Positions 10,489-22,703 are shown, counted from the first letter of the stretch. The stretch is DNA of 64,000 bases from Diphasiastrum complanatum (GCA_029204225.1 CM055100.1:23879106-23943105), one strand, 5' to 3'. Made by a program: numbers and translations. Notes: a model not told the origin generated them from the letters alone.

Positions 10489-10956
10489 ATAAGGTCCAGC
10501 CGTACGTGGCGGACTGTTGCTATGTAATTTTCGGCAGTTTAGAGTGCGACAAAGAACTAGATAGCTGCTTAAAAAAAGGACGGGATATGTGATGTTATCT
10601 TGATACAATCGTAGAATGAATACATAGTTGTCTTTTGTACAACGCGAGCCTGGTCATGTGAAATGCAATCTCTATATTTTTTTAAATGCAAATGTGATAC
10701 ATGTGTTTGTGAAATGCAGTTTGGGGTGTAGGTGTAATTGCTGTGCTCATTATGTAGGTGCATTTATGTGAAGCTATCATTCATTTCAATTGAAATTAGT
10801 TGAAAATAAGAATCACACACACACATAGAATTTGACATAAAATTGAAAATACAGCATCACATGTACAGAGCGACATACGCACAATGTGCAGCAAATAAAG
10901 TACGCCAAACACTATATAATATGAAAAATGATCTGAGTACAATGGTAGACCGTCTG

Positions 10957-13535
10957 CTAGAGACAAACTACTGAAACTAAAATAACAGAGCCACAATCAA
11001 TGCTCTGGCTCTGACTCAGACGAATGCTCCAGAGACAACTCAGGGCCCCGAGCTGACTCTCGCAGCCGATATCTCTGCTGTCTGGAACTGGCATGGGCTG
11101 TGTGTCCGAGGAGGAGGACTCCTCACTAGCATCATCCCAGTCTGCCTCCGCATCAGACCCCAAGCAAGCCAAACCAACAACACCTGCTCCAGCTGGCTGT
11201 AACCAACAACACCAGCTGGCAAACCAACAACACCAGCTGGCCAGAGATGAAGGGGGTGCCCTGACACTCGGCATCTGCTGAGCCTCTGAATCCAATGTGG
11301 CAATCAGGTCGTCCAGCTGGGCATCTGAATACAAATGCTCTGGGCTCTGGGCCTCATCCTGTGCACCATCCCCTGAATCATCCTATGCACCATCCCCTGA
11401 ATCAACCCGTGCCTCATCCCGTGCCTCATCATGTGCACCCTGTGGACCCTACATGGCCTCCCAATCTGTGCAATCAAAGTCATCTGGTGCCTCCTCTGGT
11501 GTGCTGTCGTAGTAACGGCCATGACTCTGTACTGCACGCATCCAAACATCTGCCGGACCGGCATCTAAATCACTCTGCCCTCTATCAAGAGCCTCCTCCA
11601 TCATGTCGGCATAGGCAGGTATGCCACTGCCCCCCTCTGTGTGCCTTGCTTGTCTCCCGGTATAACCTGTGCCATGTGCCCCACCTCTGCCACGTGATGC
11701 ACCTGTGACCCCTGCCCGTGGCGTGTGCCCTGCACCTGTATGGTCTGCCTCATCTCTCTCTGAACTGGCAAACACAACCCGAATGGGCTCATCCTCATCA
11801 TGCTCATCCTCTGACACTGGCTCGTCTGCCTCATACAAAGGAGGCTCTCTGTGCTCAAGCCCAAGCTCTCTCTCTCTCCCTCTCTCTCATCTCAGCAAGC
11901 TCCCTCTCTCTCTCTTTCTGCCATCAATTGTGTGCCCAAGTCATCTGCAGGCATGGGATGGACACTGTCCGTAGGCAAGTCAACCTGGCGCTCCAAATCA
12001 GATATCTTCGTCTGCAAGGTCAAAATATTGCGTGTCAGGACAACAACTTGATCAAAAATGGCAAACTACATTTTAGTGAGACGTAAACCAACATGCTATG
12101 GGGGAATAGCCCATCACCTGCAATGTGCTCGTAATGGTCGGCAGTCTCCTGGCGAGACGTGCGTTGGTGCTACAGAACACCAACCGCTCTAGCTGACTCA
12201 CTGACAGCTTGTTTCTTCTCCTTGTGTGAACCAGGGCCCATGTGCTCCAGTTACGCTCACACATGGAGGCAGCGCAATCCTGTGGTACGTGCAATGAAAT
12301 GCTTCAGCACATGTGCACGGGTGGAACGTCAACGAAATACAACAAGGGAGGATGAAATGAGATGCATACCTGAGAAAGGACACGCAATGCAAGACGCTGT
12401 ATGGAGGAATAGGTGCTACCGAACATGGTCCACCAGGTAATGGGGAGCTGCCTCCTCTCTGGATCCTGAGCAGCTGGGTGACCAAACGTGCCCATGCCAA
12501 AACGAAATGCAGCTAGTTCCTCCATGAGTCTGATAGGATCCAAGCCAATGTGTGGACCCACCCTGTAGATGTACTCAAGCCAATCCGCCTAGAGCTCCCT
12601 GTCTGATATCTGTGTCGGAGAGAGGAAGAGGGGATGCAAGATGTGTGCAACGCTGTGGATACTCCTGTGAAAGTAGTTCCACTGCGTCTCCCAGATGAAC
12701 CTCAGCTTCGTCATCCTGCACGAAGACGAAGCAAATTTTCAAAAAAACTTAACATTGACATAAAAACAAACTAGCAAACACTGAAAAGATAAAGAACAAT
12801 TTCGCTTACCTCTCTGGCTGCAAGATGGGCAGCTGTAGGAATTGTCCGATCCGGTCCATGAGCTCATACAGCAGTCCAAGTGTGGACCCCTCGCTGTCAG
12901 CCATGCGGAGCACAATGTAGAGTGGTCGAAGCAGTCCTGACAATGTCTGTGCATCCCTCCAGAACTGGTCTCCCCTCACCGTGGAAGAAAAGTGCTCCCC
13001 ATCCTCCGTGTGCTGAAACATACTGGCACGCCAAAGATCACTGGCAACCATCTGTAGAAGCTGTGCCCTGCACCTGATCAGACGGTCGATGACCACCAGG
13101 TCGAATGCAAAGCATGTGGGGGCTGGCTTACAGAGGTCCAAATGGCTGAACACCCGAAACATGGCAAGAACACGCCTCTTCCGGGTGACAAAAGTCACCA
13201 GGAAGAGGGCCTCACGGACGATGTCTCTAACCCAGGGAAGTGCACCTATGTCCCCCATCAAAAGGTCTATGCCGTGCGCTGCACAGGGGGTATGGACGAT
13301 GTGAGGGAACTCTCTCTCTAGCAGAACACCCATCTGAACGCAATTGGTGGCATTGTCCGTCACCACCGTAACGACATGTTGTGGGCCTATGGACAGGATG
13401 GAAGACCTAATGACGTCGTACATGAAATCTGCAGATATGACTCTCCCCCCTCTACTGCAATCCGCGGCTCTCAAAAACTGTGTACCCATGCAGCTGGAGA
13501 CCAAGATGTTGAGGATCGGCCTCCTACTGACATCT
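10957..13535 (-). pseudogene. hAT transposase remnant C1, N-terminus lost
   Basis: Homologous to the unit B transposase from the residues just after SDGWTD (RRPILNILVSSCMGTQFLRA) to the tail. It includes VVTDNATN, CAAHGIDLL and the hAT C-terminal signature near 12160-12290. The BED finger and first catalytic Asp are gone: homology stops abruptly near 13535 and unrelated sequence follows. A TAG stop replaces the first Glu of the ELEADW motif (about 12589). The proline-rich and AT-hook coding part is replaced near 10995-11250 by different sequence, including a short tandem repeat (AACCAACAACACCAGCTGG). Confidence 0.75.
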
Positions 13536-13954
13536 CCGCCTGTTTGTGTGAACAAGGCTGAACGCTGACCAGTTCCGCTCACACGCAGGCAGAACAATCC
13601 TGCATTAAATGGCAGCCAATTAAGTGAGTTGCGGCCTTATAGAGACAATGCAGAAACTGTTTGGATGAATGGAACTAGCGGATTGGAGAACATACCTGTG
13701 ACATGACTTGGAACACGAGCCTCTGCAGCTGTGCATTTGAACTAAAACCATGATACATTGGCCATGACACCAATAAACTGTGAAAAATATATACATATCA
13801 TCTGCTGCCAATGTACATGATGTTGTATGTGTATCAATATCTACATGTCCAAACTAAACAGATCATCCCTCCGCGTGCCAGATGCATATGCAGGGGTGTC
13901 AAATACAAAGTCAGGCTCAGAGTCTATGCCTGGAGGCATCTGAGACTCCTCCAC

Positions 13955-14870
13955 AGCTTTCCGTCCGACGGCCCCGTTTCAGGTGCCGTCTGTTTCGACC
14001 AATGGACAAGTTCGATAGGAACCTGTGGGAACAGATAGGACAAGGAACGAATCGACGGTCTCAGCCCAGAACGTCCGCGTCCGAAGTTCGACGTCAGATA
14101 GGGCTTCAGGGACACTTTGTCGGGGACAGGACCTGAAAACATTTGGAATTGACCTAAATGGTCCAGGAATACAGTCCACAAGTTGTGAACCCAATACGGA
14201 CCTAACGGACTTGGCCTTGCTCGATTCGGGCATCATTTGGTCAAAATGGCTCTGCGATGGGAGAGTTACGCAATTAGGTCACGCGAAATGGACTAGTTTT
14301 GCAGCTTTCCATCCGACGGCCCCGTTTCTCCAAATAGAATCTGTTTCAGGTGCCGTCTGTTTCGGCCAGTGGACAAGCTCGATAGGAACCTGTGGGAACA
14401 GACAGGACGAGAAACGGACGACGGTCAGCCCAGAACGTTCGTCCGAAGTCGATGTTAAACAGGGCTTTAGGGACACTTCGTTGGACGGGACCTGAAAACA
14501 TTTGGATTTGACCTAAATGGTCCAGGAATACAGTCCACAGGTTCGTGAACCCGATATGGACCTATTGGACTTGGCCTTGCTCGATTCGGGCATCATTTGG
14601 TCAAAATGGCTCTTCGATGGGAGAGTTACGCAATTAGGTCACGCGAAATGGACTAGTTTTGGAGCTTTCCGTCCGACAGCCCCGTCTGTTTCGGCCAGTG
14701 GACAAGCTCCATAGGAACCTATTTGAACAGACAGGACGAGAAACGGACCGACGGTCAGCCTAGAACGTCCGTCCGAAGTTTGACGTTGAATAGGGCTCCA
14801 TGGACACTTCGTCGATCAGGACCTGAAAACATTTGAAATTGATCCAGATGGTCCAGGAATACAATCAACA
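13955..14870. repeat. Three tandem copies of a ~350-bp satellite-like unit
   Basis: Copies begin at AGCTTTCCGTCCGACGG-like sequence at 13955, 14303 and 14663, giving periods of 348 and 360. Each contains GATAGGAACCTGTGGGAACA, ACCTGAAAACATTTG and TCGATTCGGGCATCATTTGG; the third copy lacks the last part. No protein family was recognised in any frame. It lies inside unit C at the break between the two transposase pieces. Confidence 0.85.
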
Positions 14871-14883
14871 GGTTCGTGAACGA

Positions 14884-15156
14884 CATAGTAGTGTGCAGGT
14901 CTTCTGGTTCCCTGTCGTGAATGACACAGTTTTGCATAAGTAATCAGTAAGCTGTTGAAGTTCATCCGGGGGAAACCCGATCTCATCATAGAAGACATAG
15001 TAGTGTGTAGGTCTTGTGGTTCCCTGTAGTCAATGACACAGTTCTACTTAGTAATTAGTAAGCCGTTGAAGTTCATCCGGGGGGAAACCGATCTCATCAT
15101 AGAAGACATAGTGGTGTGTAGGTCTTGTGGTTCCCAGTAGTCAATGACACAGTTCA
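14884..15156. repeat. Tandem repeat of ~112 bp, about 2.4 copies
   Basis: Units start with CATAGTAGTGTG(C/T)AGGTC at 14884, 14996 and 15107. Each runs through TCAATGACACAGTT and GTTCATCCGGGGG to ATCTCATCATAGAAGA. The last copy is cut at 15156, exactly where the near-identical copy of unit B sequence begins, so the junction is a recombination or assembly breakpoint. Confidence 0.85.
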
Positions 15157-18100
15157 AAGTGGACGGCGATGGAGGGGCTGCAGGCCTAAATGGCATCGGT
15201 GGCACTGGAGGAGCTGTGCGACGCACATACACCCTCTGAGGAGCTGGAGGAACTGTAGGCACCTCATGCGGCTGCTCTGGCTGGGACTCTGTGTGTGGCA
15301 TGCTGGCAAGAGATGATGGGGGGCGCCCTGACACTCGGCATCTGCTGGGCCTCTGAATCCAATGTGGCAACCAAGTCGGCCAGCTGGGCATCCGAATACA
15401 AATGCTCTGGGCTCTGGGACTCATCCTGTGCACCAGCCTCTAAATCATCCTGTGCACCAACCTCTAAATCATCTTGTGCACCAACCCCTGAATCAACCCA
15501 AGCCTCATCCCGTGCCTCATCATGTGCACCCTGTAGACCCTGCATGGCCTCCCAATCTGTGCAATGAAAGTCATCAGGTGCCTCCTCTGGTGTGCTATCG
15601 TAGTAACGACCATGACTCTGTGCTGCACGCATCCAAACATCTGCGGGACCGGCATCTAAACCACTCTGCCCTCTATCAAGAGCCTCCTCCATCATGTCGA
15701 CATAGGTAGGTATGCCACTGCCCCCCCCCTGTGTGCCCTGCCTGTCTGCCGGTATAACCTGTGGCATGTGTCCCGCCTCTGCCACGTGATGCACCTGTGA
15801 CCCCTGCCCGTGGCGTGTGCCCTGCACCTGTATAATCTGCCTCATCCCTCTCTGGTCTGGCAAACACAACCCGAATGGGCTCATCCTCATCATGCTCATC
15901 CTCTGACACTGGCTCATCTGCCTCATACAATGGGGGCTCTCTGTGCTCAAGCCCAAGCTCTCTCTCTCTCATCTCGGCAAGCTCCCTCTCTCTCTCTGCC
16001 ATCAACTGTGTGCCCAGGTCATCTGCAGGCATGGGATGGGTGCTGTCCGTAGGCAAGTCAACCTGGCTCTCCAAATCGGATATCTTCGTCTGCAAGGTTT
16101 AAAATTTGCATGTCAGAGAGACAACTTTATCAAGAAATGAAACCAACATACCAGGAGTCAACCAACATGCTATGAAAGATTAGCTTATCACCTGCAATGC
16201 GCTCGTAATGGTCGGAAGCCTCCTGGCGAGACGTGCGTTGGTGCTACAGAACACCAACCGCTCCAACTGACTCACTGACAAGCGGTTCCTTCTCCTCGTG
16301 TGAATCAGTGCCCATGTGCTCCAATTACGCTCACACACGGAGGCAGCACAGTCCTGTGGTGCGTGCATTGAAATACTTCAGCACATTGTGGCAGAGGTGA
16401 AACTTCAACGAAACACAAAAAATGGAGGATAAAATGAGATGCATACCTGAGAAAGGACACGCAGTGCAAGACGCTGTATAGATGGGTATGTGCTACCGAA
16501 CATGGTCCACCAGGTAATGGGTAGCTGCCTCCTCTCTGGATCCTGGGCAGCCGGGTGGCCGAATGTGCCCATGCCGAAACGAAATGCAGCGAGCTCCTCC
16601 ATGAGCCTGATAGGATCCAAACCTATGTGTGGACCCACCCTGTGAATGTACTGAAGCCAATCGGCCTCGAGCTCTCTGTCTGCGATCTGTGTCGGAGAGA
16701 GGAAGAGGGGATGCAGCATGTGTGCAACGCTGTGGATACTCCTGTGGAAGTAGTTCCACCGCGTCTCCCATATGAACTTCAGCTCTGTCATCCTGCAGGT
16801 GAGGGGCATGTGGTTTAGGGCATTACGAAAAAGCTTAACATTGACAGTAAAACAAACTAGCAAGTACTGAGAAGATAAAGGTCAATTGCAACACTGTACC
16901 GCTTACCTCTCTGGCTGCAAGATGGGCAGCTGCAGAAACTGTCCAATCCGGTCCATGAGCTCATACACCAGTCCAAGTGTCGACCCCTCGCTGTCAGCCA
17001 TGCGGAGCACAATGTAGAGTGGTCGAAGCAGTCCTGACAATGTCTGTGCATCCCTCCAGAACTGGTCTCCCCTCACCGTGGAAGAAAAGTGCTCCCCATC
17101 CTCAGTGTGCGGAAATGTACTGGCACCCCAAAGATCACTGGCAACCATCTGTAGAAGCTGGGCCCTGCACCTGATCAAACGGTCGATGACCACCAAGTCG
17201 AATGCAAAGCGCGTGGGGGCTGGCTTACGGAGGTCCAGATGGCTGAACACCCGGAACATGGCAAGAACACGCCTCTTTCTGGTGACAAAAGTCACCAGGA
17301 AGAGGGCCTCCCGGACGATGGCTCTAACGCAGGGAAGTGCTCCAATGTCCCCCATCAGAAGGTCTATGCCGTGGGCTGCAGAGGGGGTATGAACAATACG
17401 AGGGAACTCGGCCTCTAGCAGTACACCCATCTGAATGCAGTTCGTGGCATTGTCCGTCACCACCGTGACGACATGCTGTGGGCCTATGGCTAGGATGGAA
17501 GACCTGATGACATCAAACATGAACTCTGCCAATATGACTCTCCCCCCCCTGCTGCAATCCACTGCCCTCAAAAACTGTGTGCCCATGCAGCTGGAGACCA
17601 GTATGTTGAGGATCGGCCTCCTCCTGACATCAGTCCAGCCATCGGACATGATGCTGCAACCGTAAGTGGCCCAGTGCCGACGCAGAGGCTCCATCTCTCT
17701 AGACAAGGACTCGACCCTATCCCTCAGCATGTGTGTGCGGACAACCTCTGAACTAGGGACTCTCCAGCTAGGGCTGACAGACTGTGCAAGGCGGAAGGCC
17801 CTTCTGAAGGGCTCAGAGTCGGTGATGGCAAAGTGCAGGTTCAGCTCGTAAACCAGACTGGCCACGGCCTGTGTGGCCTCTCTGTCCATGTGCGGCTGAT
17901 GCGCGCCGCGAATGGTCTGCTGCACGAGGGCTCTCCCTGGTGGGCGACGGGTGGTGGACCTCCAGCACGGTGCACCAACCGTGACGGGAATGGACGATGA
18001 CGCGACAGGCTGGGCGCTGGTGGATGCATCGGCTGTAGACGTGGAATGGGGAGAGTGGGATGCACTGGCAGGGATGGGTGCAGCAGCATAGGTGGGGTGC

Positions 18101-18780
18101 ACTGGTGGAGGGGCAACATCTGGCATGGGGTACGAAAACTGCTGGCTGAGGAGGTCATCCGGATGGGAAGGGAAGGAAGAAGGGATCTCTTCCACATCCT
18201 CGAAGGCCCGCCCAATACCATCCTGGGCCTGCTCGGGTGGCGGAGAGTCCATGAGAAAGTCGTAGACTGGTGGAGTGCGAGCAACAGTGGGTGGTGGTGG
18301 AACCGCAGTGGCAACTGTCGGACGCGATGGGACGGGATCCACCGGAATCTGAGCAGATGGGGGTGCGTGAGGCAGAACTGTCTGAGGGGCAAAGGGACCG
18401 GAGGAGGATGCACTCCCTCTCCTCGTGCGTGCCAGCCAAGCAGGCAGCAACTCTGGGTCAGCCACATAAGGAGCGGTGCAAAATCGGAGAACGCCCTCCG
18501 AAATGGTGTTCTCCCCTGCCACGAGCCGCGGCCCGTAGGTGTCTAGTAGTCGCTGCCTGTCGGGGAAGGTCATGCTGCCACAAGGGGCAGCATTCAAGGT
18601 GGCACCATTTTTGGCGCGTGCACCGAGCAGATGGCCTTTAAGGCGAGTGAGGGATGCAGCAAACTCGACGAGACAGTATCGGCAGCGCACGATCTTCTGA
18701 CCGGTCTTGTTGGCCTTGTCGGCAACCCGCCTGACAATGTCTACCTCGTCCCACAGACCGGAAAGGTCCGATTGCACCAT
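15157..18780 (-). pseudogene. hAT transposase copy C2, nearly identical to unit B, C-terminal tail cut
   Basis: Bases 15157-19132 repeat 5559-9534 at an offset of 9598 with very few differences; I noticed about three in 3.98 kb. The N-terminal exon (18780-16907), exon 2 (16792-16447), exon 3 (16353-16192) and most of exon 4 are present, with BED finger, DUF659 core and hAT C-terminal signature. The last roughly 155 codons, including the AT-hook, are missing because the copy begins mid-exon at 15157. It shares the same two homopolymer frameshifts as unit B, so it postdates them or shares the same sequence error. Confidence 0.8.
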
Positions 18781-19142
18781 TGCAGATGAAATGACGGATG
18801 GATTGCTGGAAAAAAAACAGCAGGGTTCACTGTTGGAGAGACGCTGAAAATGGGCGAAGACAAGGCGAAGCAAGTCAGATGCAAGGCAGGGCAATGCGTG
18901 GGCGAAGGGCGACGCAAGGAATCGAAGGCAGGCAAGCGGAACCAGCAGCGATGGCAGGGCGGAGAGGGCGCAAAAAAATTTTAGAGGAAATGCGAGGGGG
19001 GCGGGTAGGTTTAGGTAGAAAATTATTTTAAAAAATATTAAATAATAAAAATATTATTATATTGTGGTACCGCGGTACCAGTATGGTCCCGCGGTACCGG
19101 GATCCGCGGTACCCAGTACCGCGGGACCTATGATATATATAT

Positions 19143-19359
19143 CATAGATGCAGCGAATCGCGATTCGCTGCAGCGAATCGCGAACAAAGAAAAAAGAAAA
19201 ACCTGATTTCGGGCCTCCTCGCGGACAGAACCGCACCAGCAGTGGAGGAGGCAAATTTTTTTTCTGACCATCCTGCACACGAATTTTCAGAAATGCGTTT
19301 CTGAACCGCGTTTCTGACCACGATTCTGTAACGCGTTTCAGAAATGCAGTGCATCTATG
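19143..19359. mobile_element. Element D: 217-bp CATAG/CTATG mini-element
   Basis: It begins CATAGATGCAGCGAATCGCG and ends in the reverse complement of CATAGATGCACTGCATTTC, flanked on both sides by TA-rich sequence. There is no coding capacity. The left part holds a palindrome (CAGCGAATCGCGATTCGCTG). The right part repeats the motif AAATGCGTTTC in both orientations. It shares only the terminal five to nine bases with the GGTACC-ended units, so it is a separate subfamily using the same type of end. Confidence 0.5.
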
Positions 19360-20089
19360 ATATATTATGATGTATGTAATATGTATATATATAGATATGT
19401 AGATATATATCATAGTTGCCCAGAAACGCATTTCTAGGAGCAGAATTGTGCCCAAAAAAAAACAGAATATATATATTTTTTGCCCTAAAATTGCCCTAAA
19501 TTAGATCTAAACCATGCTGTAACCAACCCAACTATAACCAAAACACCAGCAAGCTATGAAAATGCAATGCCCTTAAACAAATCTTTATTCTACTCGCATG
19601 TGATGATAGTTATGATTCTCTTCTTATAGTTGTCCAACATCCAATACCATCTCCACCTTTCTCATATCATTTTGGCGATTGAAATTTTGACCTTCCTCAC
19701 CAATGGTCGCAGTTCAATCACCTTGAAGAGGCCACGTCAAACCAATCAGCTCAAAGGGTCTAGCATTATTGTTTGCACTTCTTGACTTCTCAAACTTTTC
19801 GTATAAGATAATGTTGTTGCTTTGTAGTTCGATAGCTTTACTTACATAGGGGATTTTGAACATCTTTCAAACTAAGCATGCTAAACATTTTTTCAGACTT
19901 ACAAATGGATGAGTAGAGTTCAAAGAAATGTACATACTTGATGATTGGCATAAATATGCAAGTTTAAGGTCTAATCTAAAGAAGTTTCTCTTTCTCAATT
20001 GCTATAACAGATTTGATAATCGATATCTATTACTCCTTACGTATAACAGTTTTTTTCAAGATTTTGTCTTCCTTGATATTGTTATGCAG
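19360..20089. other. No recognised gene; possible further CATAG element start
   Basis: A second CATAG start occurs at 19411 (CATAGTTGCCCAGAAACGC) after a TA-rich stretch, but no matching end was found. The rest is A/T-rich sequence of intron or upstream character leading to a splice acceptor-like TTATGCAG at 20082-20089. An open frame runs from 19928 into exon 1, but its composition looks intronic. Confidence 0.4.
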
Positions 20090-20266
20090 AGTATGGAGTT
20101 AGAAAAGCTTGACATGGAACAAAGAGAAAATGATGACGACGACAATGAAGATGAGCCTGCCATGGATGTGAAAGTCATTGGTCCATGCATTAAGAAGGCA
20201 GGGAAAGGAAAGTTAGAAAAGATGTTTTACCAGTCCTTTGAGTTGGATGGCGTCCAATATGATGTT
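20090..20266 (+). CDS. BAH-TFIIS gene exon 1 (first visible)
   Basis: 59 codons between a TTATGCAG acceptor-like site and a GTAAGT donor. It reads MELEKLDMEQRENDDDDNED (Met at 20093), a very acidic stretch, then a basic GKGKLEKMFYQSFELDGVQY leading into the BAH fold. The Met at 20093 could be the true start, or the exon could be internal because a good acceptor precedes it. The link to the next exon (DSVLVTPEQ) rests on phase 0 joining and the expected BAH continuation. Confidence 0.75.
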
Positions 20267-21694
20267 GTAAGTGCACTGTATAATATTTTTTGGATTTATT
20301 AAACTGGTCATCATCCATGAGTTGTCATGGTTCTTTAAGTAGCATAAGGCTCTGAAAATTATTGTGCCCATATTTAGTAGCTGAGATGTTTGGAATTTTG
20401 TTCCTTGGTATTTGTGTTTTGAAGATGGAGCTCAGCTTCAACTTGACGGGAATTATATTTTAGATATAGAATTTAGGTTGAACAATTTTTTTTTAAGTTT
20501 TAAGCATTTTTGTGAATATATGTGGAGTCCTGTATAAGGTGATTTTGTTCTGGAGTTCGTCAATGTGCATGGAATGTGCCTTTGACAATAAAAGGTAAAG
20601 CAAATGGTTAGCCAGTCAATGATGAATGGAATACTTGTAAGATGGCTAGGCTCATCAATATAGAATATGCAAAAACTTTCAAGTAACCAACCTCTCACCT
20701 CATTTCATTTGGATGTTTTTATCACGCCAAGATAAGTGTATTTTGATACTATATTCGATAGACTGATTGAGTTTTACTTCTTACCGAAAGGTGTGTTGAT
20801 GTTTATGTCAATTGTTTTTTTTTCTAAAATATGCAAGGTTCGAACACTTTATTTAGTTTCTTGGTGACTTTACTAAGCTCTCATTATGAATATGCAAATT
20901 TATAACCACTCCACAATGTTTACACGTTAAAATTTCACTTTTGTCCTCGCACTGGTTTAGTTAGTAGAGTTGCTAGCTAGTTCAATATATAGTTAATATT
21001 TGTGTTTGTTAGTGAAGTTATTTTAGTAGAGAGCTTGTTTTCCTTGATGGAGTTACTTGTGTTATTTGTTGATCTTTGGTTTGCTTTGTTTTGGGACTTA
21101 ATGTTGTTCTTATTAGTTTTTGCTCAAGCCTCAATCAAGGTTTTGTTTAGCCTGGCACACTTTCCTTCATCTTTTTAGGGGATTCATTTGATAATCTCTC
21201 ACAAAGTAGTCTCCAAACAATCAACCAACAATAACGAGGCCTTGCAATCAATAATTTACAGCAATAGATTATTGACATGTAGGCAAGGCATAATAGGGAG
21301 CATCAAGAGCGGAGGGATTTGGTGCAAACCAGGCAAGCTTTGCACCATCCTCTCTTCACAGCTGACCATTTTACTGGCGACAAGAAAGACAGGTCCCCTG
21401 ATGTTGTGATTTTGTGGTTGGATTGATGGAGTGCGCATTTCTCCATGCACGATTCTAGTGTTTCCACGAACCGCAATTCGTTGGCGAACGACTCGTCAAT
21501 GACAATTCAAATCGGAAAGAATTGGACCCCAAAAAAAATGGTTTTTTGGTTTTGAACGATTCTTTGATTGTGAAATCGACGATTCTTTGTCTTGGCTGTT
21601 GATATTGCATGCATGGGTTATTGATGCATGAGGAGTCCTAGTCAGCTGTTGTAGGACTGCATGACTCCTAACGGACATTCATGTGACACTCTAA
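20267..21694. other. Intron 1, first part: no gene seen
   Basis: A/T-rich intron sequence after exon 1. There are no convincing frames, no repeats of note and no transposon homology that I can see. Donor GTAAGT is at 20267. Confidence 0.6.
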
Positions 21695-21966
21695 TATTGT
21701 AAGATATTCCTTCCAATTAGTCTGCTTTTTGCTGACGTATGCTCAAAGCATATCCTCCAGCACTTGATTTACTCTTTCTATTTGATTGTCCACCGTCTGG
21801 GGATGGTCTGTAGCACTCATATTCAATTTGGTATGGAGATGATGGAATATACTCTCCAAAAACCCCCGTTAGACTTGTTGTCCCGTTCACTGATTATGCC
21901 AGAAGGAAGACCGTATGACTTAAATAGCCCGTCTATAAGCAACCTTGCTAACTCTGGAGCTGTAAC
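21695..21966 (-). pseudogene. Gypsy integrase relic, part 1 (minus)
   Basis: This DNA matches 34430-34690 of the full Gypsy element (same strand), i.e. the integrase core around the NSTKHSATG and [14 protein letters not shown] segments, with many substitutions and indels. It stops at 21966 at the edge of an inversion; its continuation is found at 23770-23075 in opposite orientation. Confidence 0.75.
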
Positions 21967-22701
21967 TATCAAAGTTAGACACTTCCAGATATATTGTAGC
22001 TGCTCTCACTTCATCACGCACCATTGCTGGATAGGGGGCCAAGCATTCTTGGTTTGGCAGTGTCTCAGCCCTTCTTCGGACTGGGGGCTTATCTCTACTT
22101 GATCTTCCGAGCGGGACCCATGCTTATATCAAACAACATATTTATCAGAGCTAAATATGCACTACATGGTCACAGCCTGACCCTGATAAGGTCAAGATAC
22201 ATTACTATGGCACACATTTACTACGGTTAGAATACTACGGGCACTCCTATCCTTCCAGCATATCTTACACAGCCATTATCTTTTGGCCTGAGGTACAGTA
22301 TGGGACAGCTTCGAGTCTCTTCTCATCAGCTGGCTATCGAGACGGGTAGATACACGGCCACTCCCAGATTGCAAAGGATATGTCAGCTTTGTTCTCTTCA
22401 GGAGGTGGAGGATGAGTTTCATTTCATCTTTTGTTGTCCAGTATATTACGAGATCAAAGGGCGATACCATTGTTTATACAGAGATACACCTCTCACGTTG
22501 CGATCCTTCCTCGAGTATCCAGACTCCAGATGTGTAGGTCTTCTATTGAGAGAGATGTATACTCTACGAGCTTCATGACACCTAGTCTCTTTTCTTTTTA
22601 CTAGTAAATAAGTCAGTATGCGGACAATGCTCCTCACTTTTTGTACTCTCTTTTGCCTGATGTACCTTTGGGTACCAAAAGACGTTAATAATTCTAATTC
22701 T

Positions 22702-22703
<2 letters not shown>
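21967..22703 (+). pseudogene. LINE 3' part: end of RT ORF with zf-RVT-type motif
   Basis: Decayed coding sequence that resembles DTSRYLVAAYTSS at its start and contains GQLRVSSHQLAIETGRYTAT and a Cys/His motif (CQLCSLQEVEDEFHFIFCC). The latter is the zinc-binding C-terminus of plant LINE reverse transcriptases. It then has LLLREMYTLRAS and a 3' untranslated end. The 3' end carries the hairpin and (TC)n tail. It lies inside micro-inversion 1. Confidence 0.75.
22661..22690 (+). other. LINE 3'-end hairpin, copy 1
   Basis: Stem GTACC, loop TTTG, stem GGTAC (22662-22675), then AAAAGACGTTAATAATTC and a (TC)n run. This is the plus-oriented member of the conserved LINE tail motif. Confidence 0.75.

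Larger units (their letters stand above)
9569..19132. mobile_element. Unit C: rearranged hAT copy, 9.6 kb
   Basis: It starts CATAGTGTCCCTTGGTACC and ends CTATG at 19132, each against TA repeats. It contains a decayed second gene (10095-10403), a decayed transposase lacking its N-terminus (10957-13535), about 1.6 kb of unrelated tandem repeats (13536-15156), and then a nearly exact copy of unit B's transposase side (15157-19132). Between the outer ends it therefore holds two transposase pieces. Whether it was ever one mobile unit or grew by recombination between neighbouring units is open. Confidence 0.6.

Noticed and set aside
19411-19500. A further CATAG element start (CATAGTTGCCCAGAAACGC)
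   Set aside because: No matching CTATG end was found to the right, so no element is called.
19928-20089. Open frame extending exon 1 upstream to an ATG at 19928
   Set aside because: Composition is A/T-rich and intron-like, and a good splice acceptor (TTATGCAG) lies at 20082-20089, so I start the exon at 20090.
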